Source of the DNA: Bacillota bacterium
Lineage (GTDB): Bacteria; Bacillota; Desulfotomaculia; Desulfotomaculales; JAJYZD01
Length of the DNA: 22,024 nt
Reading direction: 5' to 3'
Assembly (NCBI GenBank): GCA_021800315.1
Contig: JAJYZD010000026.1
Location: 1 to 22,024, forward strand
The position numbers were made by a program, and so were the translations under genes. Under the pieces are notes generated by a model, which had not been told where the DNA came from, ran no database searches, and saw only the letters and a list, made by a program, of their open reading frames with translations. Positions 8,164-15,382 of the stretch are shown here, in pieces (positions within the stretch are counted from its first letter, which is position 1; each line of letters starts with the position of its first letter).

Positions 8164-8796
8164 GTGTCCGATATTTTTGAGCAATCTTTCAGCGATGTCC
8201 TTAAAGTCAGCGCCTCGAACGCGCCCACGCCGGGCGGCGGTAGCGTGTCCGGCATGGTGGCCTGTTTCGGGGCGGCCATGGCGGCCATGGTGGGCAACCT
8301 GACCGTAGGCAAGGAAAAATTCAAGGACGTGGAACCGGCAGTCAGGGAAATCCTGACCGGGACCGAAAAGGTCATGGCCGAATTGAAAACCCTGGTGGCT
8401 TCGGACATGGCCGGCTTCGACAATTTCATGCAGGCTTTCCGTATGCCGAAGGGGACGGACGAGGAGAAGCAAGAACGCGAGGATGCCCTGCAGGCGGCCT
8501 CGAAAAAAGCCACCGACACACCGCTGGCCATCGCCCGCGCCTGCCTGGCCGGCCTGGAACTGGCCGCACGCCTGGCCCCGCTGGGCAACAAGATGGCCAT
8601 CAGCGACGACGGCGTAGCCGCCTACGTCCTGGAGGCCTGCGTGCCGGCCGTGCTCCTGTCGGCGGAAATCAACCTGCCTGGGATCAAGGATTCCGCCTAC
8701 GTCGAAAAGGTGGTCGCGGAAAAAGAGCAGTTGAAGGCTAAAGCGCGCGCCCTGCGGGACAATACCCTGAAAGTGGTCGCGGAGCGGATGGCTTGA
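8164..8796 (+). CDS. fchA: Methenyl-THF cyclohydrolase, FTCD-like (FchA)
   Basis: A 210-residue protein of the formiminotransferase-cyclodeaminase C-terminal family; the stand-alone form in clostridia and acetogens is methenyltetrahydrofolate cyclohydrolase. The hallmark is SASNAPTPGGGSVSG (about 16-30), followed by GAAMAAMVGNLT and a helical body ending in VEKVVAEKEQLKAKARALRDN. It sits directly after folD, so it should hydrate methenyl-THF made by FolD, or run the reverse in the C1 branch. Several GTG codons are in frame (8152, 8158, 8164). GTG 8164 is preferred because GAAAGGTGG then lies about 8 nt upstream. The stop codon overlaps the frame of xseB. A formimino-THF cyclodeaminase role is less likely without histidine-degradation genes nearby. 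Confidence 0.88.
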   Translation: MSDIFEQSFSDVLKVSASNAPTPGGGSVSGMVACFGAAMAAMVGNLTVGKEKFKDVEPAVREILTGTEKVMAELKTLVASDMAGFDNFMQAFRMPKGTDEEKQEREDALQAASKKATDTPLAIARACLAGLELAARLAPLGNKMAISDDGVAAYVLEACVPAVLLSAEINLPGIKDSAYVEKVVAEKEQLKAKARALRDNTLKVVAERMA

Positions 8797-8813
8797 CACG
8801 GAGGTTTAAGCAA

Positions 8814-9056
8814 GTGGCCTTTGAAGACGACCTGGCCCGCCTGGAGGAATTGGTCCGCAGCCTGGAGGAAGGGCGGCTGACCCTGGAGGAAGCCCTCGAC
8901 GCTTTCAACGAGGGGATGGCGCTGTCCACGCGGCTGTCCGACCAACTCAAGGAAGCGGAGCAAAAGATCCTGGTGGTGGCCGCCGAGGCGGGCCAGGCGC
9001 CCCGGGTGCGCCCGGTCCCCGGGCCGCCCGGGGGCCGGGAGGGTACGGACAGTTGA
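8814..9056 (+). CDS. xseB: Exodeoxyribonuclease VII small subunit
   Basis: An 80-residue accessory subunit of exonuclease VII. It has the family pattern of two antiparallel helices: FEDDLARLEELVRSLEEGRL, TLEEALDAFNEGM and LSDQLKEAEQKIL, then a Pro/Gly/Arg-rich disordered tail. The start is taken as GTG 8814 because GGAGG (8800-8804) lies 9 nt upstream. An earlier in-frame TTG (8793) overlaps the fchA stop and would place that site inside the gene. The TGA (9054-9056) overlaps the proposed TTG start of ispA. Confidence 0.93.
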   Translation: MAFEDDLARLEELVRSLEEGRLTLEEALDAFNEGMALSTRLSDQLKEAEQKILVVAAEAGQAPRVRPVPGPPGGREGTDS

Positions 9057-9925
9057 ACTTCGAAGCCCTTTTGGCGGCCAGGGCGGGCCAGGTCGACCAA
9101 GCCCTGGACCAGGCCCTGCCGGGGGAGGAAACTTACCCGGCCGTCATCCACCGGGCCATGCGCTACAGCGTGTTTGCCGGGGGCAAGAGGCTCAGGCCGG
9201 TGCTGGTCCTGGGCGCGGCGGAAACCGTCGGCGGGCGCCCGGAGGATGCGCTCCCGGCGGCCGTGGCACTGGAAATGGTGCACACCTATTCCCTGATCCA
9301 CGATGACCTGCCGGCTATGGACAACGACGATCTGCGCCGCGGCCGGCCCACCAGCCACCGGGTCTTCGGGGAGGGGATGGCGGTTCTGGCGGGGGACGCC
9401 CTGTTGACCATGGCCTTCGAGCGGCTGGCCGGATGCGGGGCCGCTCCGGAGGTCCTGTGCCCGGTCATTCTCGAACTGGCCCGGGCGGCCGGAGTGGGCG
9501 GCATGATCGGCGGACAGGTGGTGGATACGGCTTCTCCGGCCGCGGACGCCGAAACGGTCCATTATATCCATACCCGGAAGACCGGGGCCCTGATCAGGTG
9601 CGCGGTGCGCATGGGCGCCCTCCTGGGCGGCTGCTCGGACCAGGACCTAGCGGCGCTCACGGAATACGGAGACCACCTGGGCCTGGCCTTTCAAATCGTC
9701 GACGACATCCTGGGCGAGGTGGGCGAACCGGGTAAAATGGGCAAGCCCGCCGGACGGGACAGGGCCCTGGCCAAGGCCACCTATCCGGCGGTATACGGTC
9801 TGGAAGGATCCCGGCGCGAGGCGGCCCGCCGCATCGGGGCCGCCCAAACCGCCCTGGCTCCTTTCGGGGAGCGGGCGGCGTTCCTCGCGGCCTTGGCCGA
9901 ATTTTGCGGCAAACGCGACCACTGA
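9053..9925 (+). CDS. ispA: Polyprenyl synthetase (farnesyl/geranylgeranyl diphosphate synthase)
   Basis: A 290-residue trans-prenyltransferase that condenses isopentenyl diphosphate with allylic diphosphates. Motifs: AGGKRLRPVL (about 42-51) binds diphosphate. The first Asp-rich motif HDDLPAMDNDDLRRGRPT (about 83-100) is intact. GGMIGGQVVD and KTGALI follow. The second Asp-rich motif reads FQIVDDILGEVGE (about 213-225), with Gly221 where the last Asp of DDxxD is usual. The short form with YSLIHDD resembles bacterial IspA (C15). It starts at TTG 9053 overlapping the xseB stop, with GGGAGG upstream, so it is translationally coupled. A short inverted repeat (9940-9945/9955-9960) lies 14 nt after its stop. 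Exact chain length cannot be told from sequence. Confidence 0.92.
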   Translation: MNFEALLAARAGQVDQALDQALPGEETYPAVIHRAMRYSVFAGGKRLRPVLVLGAAETVGGRPEDALPAAVALEMVHTYSLIHDDLPAMDNDDLRRGRPTSHRVFGEGMAVLAGDALLTMAFERLAGCGAAPEVLCPVILELARAAGVGGMIGGQVVDTASPAADAETVHYIHTRKTGALIRCAVRMGALLGGCSDQDLAALTEYGDHLGLAFQIVDDILGEVGEPGKMGKPAGRDRALAKATYPAVYGLEGSRREAARRIGAAQTALAPFGERAAFLAALAEFCGKRDH

Positions 9926-9985
9926 GGTGCGGGTCGCAGGGCCGGTGGTGCCGTCCGGCCTCATTGGCGGAATTTACGCCGTCAG

Positions 9986-10001
9986 CGGCCGTTAACGGCC
10001 G
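9986..10001. promoter_or_regulatory. 16-bp perfect palindrome before the OLE promoter
   Basis: CGGCCGTTAACGGCCG is fully self-complementary and ends 9 bp before the -35 hexamer of the promoter below. Its position suits an activator or repressor site. It could also be a compact hairpin ending ispA transcripts, but no T run follows. Confidence 0.35.
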
Positions 10002-10010
10002 GCAGGAGAT

Positions 10011-10039
10011 TTGCGTGCCGGACCGGTTGGTGCTATAAT
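10011..10039 (+). promoter_or_regulatory. Sigma-A promoter of OLE RNA
   Basis: TTGCGT (10011-10016) and a perfect TATAAT (10034-10039) are separated by 17 bp. This predicts transcription starting near 10046, just at the first pairing element of the downstream structured RNA. It is one of the best promoter matches in the window and supports independent transcription of the RNA rather than only read-through from ispA. Confidence 0.75.
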
Positions 10040-10045
10040 TTCAAT

Positions 10046-10685
10046 TGCAACCGCATTTGGCGTAACCTGTGCGGTGCAACCTGTTCGTCAATTTTTCTGG
10101 CGGTGGGTGATGTAGTATCCTAGTCGCGAATTCCCTTTTGAGGGCGGGCCTAAAAATCCGTCAAGGGCACATCGATGAAGTTCCTGGTGCTGGCCTGCGA
10201 TGCCCAATCGTGGGCTGGTACTGGGAGTTAAGGGATCGGGGCGGCCTGCAACGGCATGCGGGTGTTGACCCTGGTCCCGTGGAGACCCAAGTACGTGGGA
10301 AACCGTAAAGCGGCGTACTATGGCTTGGGGTTGAACCTGCATGTGGCCGGACGCTGCGTGCAGTGTAGCCTGCCTTGAGTGGTGCGGGTAGAGGAAAGTG
10401 AAACCGGCCGGAAAAACCCTTGGGGGCCCTCGAGTTTTCCGGCCGGGGCTCTGAAACCCGTAGTGCAAAAGAGGCTAGGAAGGATAATTCGCGTCGGGGA
10501 AATCCCCTAGGCTATCCGGCGGGTGTCGCCGGGGCCGGCCGGGGAATACAGTGTGGACTGAGTGGTAATCCAGCCTCGCATCCGGCAACGGTGCGACCGC
10601 ACGCTTGAAGGGGAACCGCCGCCGCGGCGACGGGCGGTGCGTAGCGGGGGAAAACCTGCTGGACCTAAGCCACAATATTAAACCG
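10046..10685 (+). ncRNA. ole: OLE RNA (ornate, large, extremophilic)
   Basis: A gene-free stretch of about 640 nt between ispA and oapA, the known genomic setting of OLE RNA in Firmicutes (ispA-OLE-oapA-dxs). Expected length is about 600 nt. The sequence is rich in pairing elements. The 5' end folds as TTGCA-CCGCA against TGCGGTGCAA (about 10045-10078). A perfect 12-bp stem, 10404-10415 with 10435-10446, encloses a 19-nt loop. CTGCATG and CGTGCAG flank another stem near 10340-10360, and GTGCGACCGCAC lies near 10588. Purine-rich unpaired segments such as GGGCGGGCCTAAAAATCC separate them. OLE RNA binds OapA and localises to the membrane, and in Halalkalibacterium halodurans contributes to ethanol, cold and Mg2+ stress responses. 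The exact 3' end is unclear: no strong terminator follows, so read-through into oapA and dxs with processing is likely. Identification rests on synteny, length and structure, not a covariance-model search. Confidence 0.9.
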
Positions 10686-10743
10686 GCCGGCTGTCATCCA
10701 CGGGCCACTTTCTTCTTCTCCGTACGGTATGAGGGGGAGCGGT

Positions 10744-11337
10744 TTGGTTAACAATAAGTCCGCCGTTACGGTGAAGCACGTGGTGCTGGTGGCGGCACTG
10801 ACGTTCCTTTTGGCTGTGGGCTTTTCGCTGGTGTCGCAGTTGGTTTCCCGGCGCCTCCACAGCCTCACGCTCTCCTTTATTTTTTTGCTTTTTATCATAA
10901 TTATACAATTTATTTTCGATATCATCGGCATCGCCGCCACGGCGGCTTCGGAGCGACCATTTCACGCTCAGTCGGCCAAAAGGGTTCCCGGCGCCCGGGA
11001 AGGGTACCTCCTGATTCGCCATGCCGACCGGGTGGCTAACTTTGCCAATGACGTGATCGGGGACATTACGGCGACGGTGAGCGGGGCGCTGGGTATTTCC
11101 ATCGCCCTGCAGCTTGTTGTCTGGCGGCCGGGTCTGCCCGAGTTGGAGTTGAACGTCGCGCTCACCTCGGCCATCGCCGCCGTCAGCGTGGCCGCCAAGG
11201 CGGTGGGGAAGCGCTACGCCATCGACAACGCCAGCCAGGTTGTTCTAGCGGTAGGACGTTTTCTGGCCCGCTGGGAACGCTGGACGGGCATGCGGATTTT
11301 CAAGAGTCGGCGCGGCCAAAAGGCCGGGCGCATCTGA
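10744..11337 (+). CDS. oapA: OLE-associated membrane protein OapA
   Basis: A 197-residue small integral membrane protein located directly after the OLE RNA, as in all OLE-bearing operons. Four hydrophobic segments are apparent (about residues 9-31, 43-66, 108-127 and 138-155). The loop RHADRVANFANDVIGD carries an Arg-rich stretch and a DxxxD pair (Asp103, Asp107), the kind of conserved motif described for OapA. The C-terminus is strongly basic (RWERWTGMRIFKSRRGQK), suited to RNA contact. OapA binds OLE RNA and brings it to the membrane. Start: ATG 10729 has no ribosome-binding site, while TTG 10744 is preceded by AGGGGGAGCGG, so TTG is preferred; the two differ by five residues. dxs follows after 15 nt. 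Confidence 0.88.
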   Translation: MVNNKSAVTVKHVVLVAALTFLLAVGFSLVSQLVSRRLHSLTLSFIFLLFIIIIQFIFDIIGIAATAASERPFHAQSAKRVPGAREGYLLIRHADRVANFANDVIGDITATVSGALGISIALQLVVWRPGLPELELNVALTSAIAAVSVAAKAVGKRYAIDNASQVVLAVGRFLARWERWTGMRIFKSRRGQKAGRI

Positions 11338-11352
11338 ACGGAGAGTGGAAGA

Positions 11353-13260
11353 GTGGGGCGCTGGCTGGATATGATCAACTCGCCGGATGACCTGAAGAGA
11401 CTGGGGTGGCCCCAACTGGACCAACTGGCGGCGGAAATCCGGGAAGAACTGGTCGATACGGTGTCCATGACGGGGGGCCACCTGGCGCCCAACCTGGGCG
11501 TGGTGGAGCTGACGCTGGCCCTGCACCTGGTGTTTGACGCGCCCCGCGATCCCATCGTGTGGGATGTGGGTCACCAGAGCTACGTTCACAAGCTGGTCAC
11601 CGGACGCGGCCGGGAATTCAAAAAACTGCGTACTTTCGGGGGGCTCTCGGGGTTTCCCTCCCCGGCCGAGAGCGAGCACGACCACTTTACGGTGGGGCAT
11701 GCCTCCACCTCCATTTCCACCGCGCTGGGCCTGGCCCTGGCCCGGGACCTGGCCGGAGAGGAGCATGCCGTAGTGGCTGTCATCGGCGACGGGGCCATGA
11801 CCGGCGGAATGGCTTTCGAGGCCATGAACCACGCCGGACACCAACGATCCAACCTGGTTGTGGTTTTGAACGACAACGAGATGTCCATAGCCAGGAACGT
11901 CGGAGCCCTTTCCGGGTACCTCGGCCGTCTGCGCACCGACCCCAAGTACACCCACGGCAAGGACGAACTGGAAGTCCTGCTAAAGCGCATACCGGCCATC
12001 GGCCCGGCCGTCCTGCGCTGGGCCGACCGGCTCAAGGACAGTCTGAAATACCTGCTGGTACCGGGCATGTTTTTCGAGGAACTGGGCTTTATGTACCTGG
12101 GCCCGGTGGACGGACACAACCTCCAGTCGGTGGTGGAGGTGCTGCGCCGCGCCAAGGGCCTGTCCGGGCCGGTCCTGGTCCATGTGTGCACGCGCAAGGG
12201 CAAGGGTTACGCCCCGGCCGAGAAGGATCCGGACAAGTTTCACGGGCCCGGACCTTTCCACCGGGACTCGGGGGAACCGAAGGCGATGACCGGCCCCCCC
12301 ACCTATACGGCCGTTTTCGGCCGGACGATGGTGGAACTGGCCGCCCACGACCCGCGGATCGTGGCCATTACCGCCGCCATGCCGTCGGGCACCGGTCTTG
12401 CCGAATTTGCCCAGGCCTACCCCGACCGGTTTTTCGACGTGGGCATCGCCGAGGCCCACGCCGTAACCCTGGCCGCCGGGCTGGCCCGGGGGGGTAAAAG
12501 ACCGGTGGTGGCCGTCTATTCCACCTTCCTGCAGAGGGCCTTCGACAGCGTTATGCACGACGTCTGCCTAAACCGCCTGCCGGTGATCCTGTGCATCGAC
12601 CGGGCCGGCATCGTGGGCGAGGACGGCCCCACGCACCACGGTCTCTTCGACCTGTCCTTCCTGCGGGCCCTGCCGGGCCTGACCATCATGGTCCCCGCCG
12701 ACGAGGAAGAATTAAGGCACATGCTCAAGACGGCCCTGCGCCTTCCCGGCCCGGCGGCCATCCGCTACCCGCGCGGGACGGCCTGCGGCGCTTCCGCCGA
12801 CGCGGAGCCGCGGTTGCTGGAGGTGGGGCGGGCCCGGCTCTTGCAACAGGGCTCCCACCTGACCCTGGCGGCCCTGGGCACCATGCTGGGGCCGGCCCTG
12901 GAGGCCGCCTCGCTGCTTTCGGAGGATGGCGTCGCGGCGGACGTGCTCGATGCCCGTTTCGTCAAGCCGCTGGACGAGAAGACGATCCTGGGCCGGGCTA
13001 GTGCGACCGGCTGCCTGATAACCGTGGAGGAGCACGCCCTGGCCGGAGGATTCGGCGGCGCGGTCCTGGAAGCCCTGGCCGCGCGGCAGATGAACGTCAA
13101 GTTCCTGCGGTTGGGTATTCCGGACCGGTTTGTGGAATATGGCAGCCAGGCCCTGCTGCGGGAAAAGTACGGCCTGACCGGACCGGGAATCGCCGATGCC
13201 GCGCGGGACCTGCTGCAGGTCAGGACCCGGCGGCCCAGGCTGAGAATGGTCAGGGAATAG
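11353..13260 (+). CDS. dxs: 1-deoxy-D-xylulose-5-phosphate synthase
   Basis: A 635-residue thiamine-diphosphate enzyme joining pyruvate and glyceraldehyde 3-phosphate to make DXP, the first step of the MEP isoprenoid pathway. The N-terminal domain has GGHLAPNLGVVELTLALH, DVGHQSYVHK and the ThDP motif GDGAMTGGMAFEAMNHAG (145-162), ending at LNDNEMSIARNVG. The central pyrimidine domain shows FDVGIAEAHAVTLAAGLA and DRAGIVGEDGPTHHG, the latter with the catalytic Glu. The C-terminal transketolase domain ends near FVEYG. GTG 11353 is used with GGAGAGTGGAAGAG upstream; ATG 11371 is a weaker alternative. Together with ispA it flanks OLE-oapA, linking that system physically to isoprenoid genes. Confidence 0.96.
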   Translation: MGRWLDMINSPDDLKRLGWPQLDQLAAEIREELVDTVSMTGGHLAPNLGVVELTLALHLVFDAPRDPIVWDVGHQSYVHKLVTGRGREFKKLRTFGGLSGFPSPAESEHDHFTVGHASTSISTALGLALARDLAGEEHAVVAVIGDGAMTGGMAFEAMNHAGHQRSNLVVVLNDNEMSIARNVGALSGYLGRLRTDPKYTHGKDELEVLLKRIPAIGPAVLRWADRLKDSLKYLLVPGMFFEELGFMYLGPVDGHNLQSVVEVLRRAKGLSGPVLVHVCTRKGKGYAPAEKDPDKFHGPGPFHRDSGEPKAMTGPPTYTAVFGRTMVELAAHDPRIVAITAAMPSGTGLAEFAQAYPDRFFDVGIAEAHAVTLAAGLARGGKRPVVAVYSTFLQRAFDSVMHDVCLNRLPVILCIDRAGIVGEDGPTHHGLFDLSFLRALPGLTIMVPADEEELRHMLKTALRLPGPAAIRYPRGTACGASADAEPRLLEVGRARLLQQGSHLTLAALGTMLGPALEAASLLSEDGVAADVLDARFVKPLDEKTILGRASATGCLITVEEHALAGGFGGAVLEALAARQMNVKFLRLGIPDRFVEYGSQALLREKYGLTGPGIADAARDLLQVRTRRPRLRMVRE

Positions 13261-13288
13261 CGCATCTTTCCTGCGGGGGGTAGAACAG

Positions 13289-14098
13289 GTGGCCAAGGGG
13301 GTGCGGCTTGACATCCGGCTGGTGAACGAGGGGTTCTTCGCCAGCCGGGAGCGGGCGCGGGCGGCCATCCTGGCCGGGCGGGTCTTCCTGAACGGGGAGA
13401 ACCGGCTCAAGGCCGGGCAAAACGTCCGGGAAAACGCGGCCCTGGAGGTGCGGGGGGAGGACCCGCCCTACGCTTCCCGGGGCGGCTTGAAGCTGGCCGG
13501 GGCGGTAGAGTCTTTCGGTCTGGCTTTCCAGGACGCCGTAGTCCTGGATGTGGGCGCTTCCACCGGCGGTTTCACCGACTTCGCGCTGCAAAACGGGGCG
13601 CGAGCGGTCTACGCCGTGGACGTGGGATACGGTCAGTTGGCCTGGCACCTGCGGTCCGACCCGCGGGTGCGGGTCATGGAACGGACCAACATCCGTTTCC
13701 TTTCGCCCGGGCGGTTGGACCCCCGGCCGGATGTCTTTACGGTCGATGTTTCGTTTATTTCCCTGACCCTGGTCCTGCCTGTGCTGGCCGCCCTGGTTGT
13801 TCCGGACGCCCGGGGGGCGTGCCTGGTGAAACCGCAGTTCGAAGCCGGCCGGGAGAAGGTGGGCCGGGGAGGCGTGGTCCGGGACCCGGCCGTGCACCGC
13901 GAGGTCCTGGAACGGGTGGCCGCTGGCGCATCGATCCAGGGGTTCGGGGTTCTGGGGGCGACCTGGTCGCCCCTGACCGGACCGGCGGGCAACATTGAGT
14001 ATTGGCTGCATCTCTCGTCCAACGGGCCGGCCCGCCTGGACCGGGACGCCGTCTTCGCCGTGGTGGCCGGGGCCCACGCCGTACTGGGAAAATGTTAG
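13289..14098 (+). CDS. tlyA: TlyA family rRNA 2'-O-methyltransferase (S4 + FtsJ)
   Basis: A 269-residue protein with an N-terminal S4 RNA-binding domain (LDIRLVNEGFFASRERARAA and LAGRVFLNGE, about 7-37) and an FtsJ/RrmJ methyltransferase domain. SRGGLKL (Lys68), the SAM motif VVLDVGASTGGFTDFAL (84-100), VDVSFISL (Asp153) and LVKPQFEAGREKVGRGGVVRD (Lys181, Glu185) give the K-D-K-E tetrad region. TlyA proteins methylate cytidines of 16S and/or 23S rRNA; older annotations call them hemolysins. GTG 13289 follows GCGGGGGGTAG. It stands 28 nt after dxs and 24 nt before nadK. Confidence 0.92.
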   Translation: MAKGVRLDIRLVNEGFFASRERARAAILAGRVFLNGENRLKAGQNVRENAALEVRGEDPPYASRGGLKLAGAVESFGLAFQDAVVLDVGASTGGFTDFALQNGARAVYAVDVGYGQLAWHLRSDPRVRVMERTNIRFLSPGRLDPRPDVFTVDVSFISLTLVLPVLAALVVPDARGACLVKPQFEAGREKVGRGGVVRDPAVHREVLERVAAGASIQGFGVLGATWSPLTGPAGNIEYWLHLSSNGPARLDRDAVFAVVAGAHAVLGKC

Positions 14099-14122
14099 GC
14101 GCAAGAACGCGGGGGTCTTTCA

Positions 14123-14965
14123 GTGAAATCGTTCGTGCTCGCTCTGAACATGGAGAAAGAGGGCGTCCTTGAGCTGGCCCGCCGGGTGAAGGGGCAACTG
14201 GAGGCTTGCGGTTGTACCGTCGAGGTGATAGGGGATTGCGCCGCCCTGCTGCGGGACGGGGAGGACGCTCTGTGCGGCCTGCCGGCGGCGGACTGCCTCC
14301 TGGTGCTCGGGGGCGACGGCACCATCTTGAACGGCGCCCGCCTGGCCGCCCCGTACGGCATCCCGCTCCTGGGGATCAACCTGGGCCAGTTGGGTTTTCT
14401 CACCGAAGTGGACGTGCCGGACATCAAGGAGGCCCTTGATGCGCTGCTGGCCGGCAGTTACGCCATTGAAGAACGCATGATGCTGGAGGCGGCCGTGTAC
14501 CGGGGGACGGAGCGGGTGGCCGGCTTCATCGGCCTCAACGACGCCGTGATCTCCAAGGGCGCCTTTGCCCGGCTGATCAGGCTGGAGATGTACATAAACG
14601 AGGAATACGTGAACACCTACCGGGCCGACGGCCTGATCATCGCCGGCCCCACCGGTTCGACCGCCTATTCCCTTTCCGCCGGGGGGCCCCTGGTGGCTCC
14701 CGGGCTTGAACTGCTCATCATCACCCCCATCTGTCCCCACGCCCTCTGGTCGCGGCCGGTGGTCATAGGCCCGCAGAACGCGGTCCGGGTTTCCCTCTTG
14801 AGCGTGCACGGGGAGGCCGCCCTGACGATAGACGGCCAGCGCGGTTTTCCCCTGCGCCAGAACGACGTGGTGGTGGTCCGCCGGTCCGGCCACCGGGCGC
14901 GGCTGATCAAGTTGAAGAAAACCAGCTTTTTCGGCCTCCTGCGCCAGAAGCTGCGCCAGGCGTAG
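14123..14965 (+). CDS. nadK: NAD kinase
   Basis: A 280-residue NAD(+) kinase making NADP+ from NAD+ and ATP or polyphosphate. LLVLGGDGTILNGARLA (about 59-75) holds the GGDGT catalytic motif. GINLGQLGFLTEV follows, and then IGLNDAVISKG, which has Asn-Asp where Asn-Glu is common. The segment YRADGLIIAGPTGSTAYSLSAGGP is the second phosphate-binding block, and the last half is beta-rich. GTG 14123 has only a weak purine-rich site upstream. It is the last gene of the + strand housekeeping block; argR, recN and similar genes that often follow in Firmicutes are absent here, marking a synteny break at about 14966. It provides NADP for the NfnAB and FolD reactions encoded upstream. Confidence 0.94.
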   Translation: MKSFVLALNMEKEGVLELARRVKGQLEACGCTVEVIGDCAALLRDGEDALCGLPAADCLLVLGGDGTILNGARLAAPYGIPLLGINLGQLGFLTEVDVPDIKEALDALLAGSYAIEERMMLEAAVYRGTERVAGFIGLNDAVISKGAFARLIRLEMYINEEYVNTYRADGLIIAGPTGSTAYSLSAGGPLVAPGLELLIITPICPHALWSRPVVIGPQNAVRVSLLSVHGEAALTIDGQRGFPLRQNDVVVVRRSGHRARLIKLKKTSFFGLLRQKLRQA

Positions 14966-15382
14966 GAGACGGCCGTACGGAACGGGGGCTGTTTTACGCC
15001 TGGTCCGCGACGGCGTCTTCAAAACCCGGGAAGGACGTGATGGCCGCCCCGGCGTCCACGACGTGGCGCCGGTGGTGGCCCGGGAAGGACAGGTACAGGC
15101 CGTGCCGGATAGGCTGACCCAGTCGGCCGGGCGGTTCTTAAGACACCCCTCCTCCACGCTCCCGCCATCTTGATTTCCCGGTTCCCACACGCTATTGCCT
15201 GCGGTCACCGGACGCCGTGGAATAATACTACGTTGAGATGGCTACGGATTCGGCCTGGATCTTGTTGCAATTTGGTCCAGGATCTTCCGAAGAGGGGCTA
15301 TGGTGACATATGGAGTTTCTAATGAGTTTGCATGCTAATAACGGCGACGCACCCTTTATAGGTAAAAGGGATGGTGTAAATC
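14966..15382. other. Gene-free junction region between core and accessory DNA
   Basis: 417 bp with no gene I can support. The first part is G+C-rich like the core. A short minus-strand open stretch (about 14997-15145) ends in a TAA and could be the tail of a decayed gene, but I do not recognise it. From about 15240 base composition shifts abruptly to A+T-rich, approaching the next gene. An imperfect inverted repeat (CCTGGATC with GGTCCAGG) lies at about 15254-15281. Confidence 0.4.

Noticed and set aside
8738..9571. A 277-codon minus-strand open frame opposite xseB and ispA
   Set aside because: Opposite well-supported genes, Arg/Gly/Pro-rich with no recognisable domain.
10088..10468. A 126-codon minus-strand open frame and a 62-codon + strand frame inside the OLE interval
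   Set aside because: Neither has a recognisable domain or ribosome-binding site, and the interval is better explained by the structured RNA with synteny to ispA and oapA.
13250..15208. Long minus-strand open frames opposite tlyA and nadK (284 and 362 codons)
   Set aside because: Shadows of G+C-rich genes; composition is atypical and the + strand has complete motifs for both enzymes.
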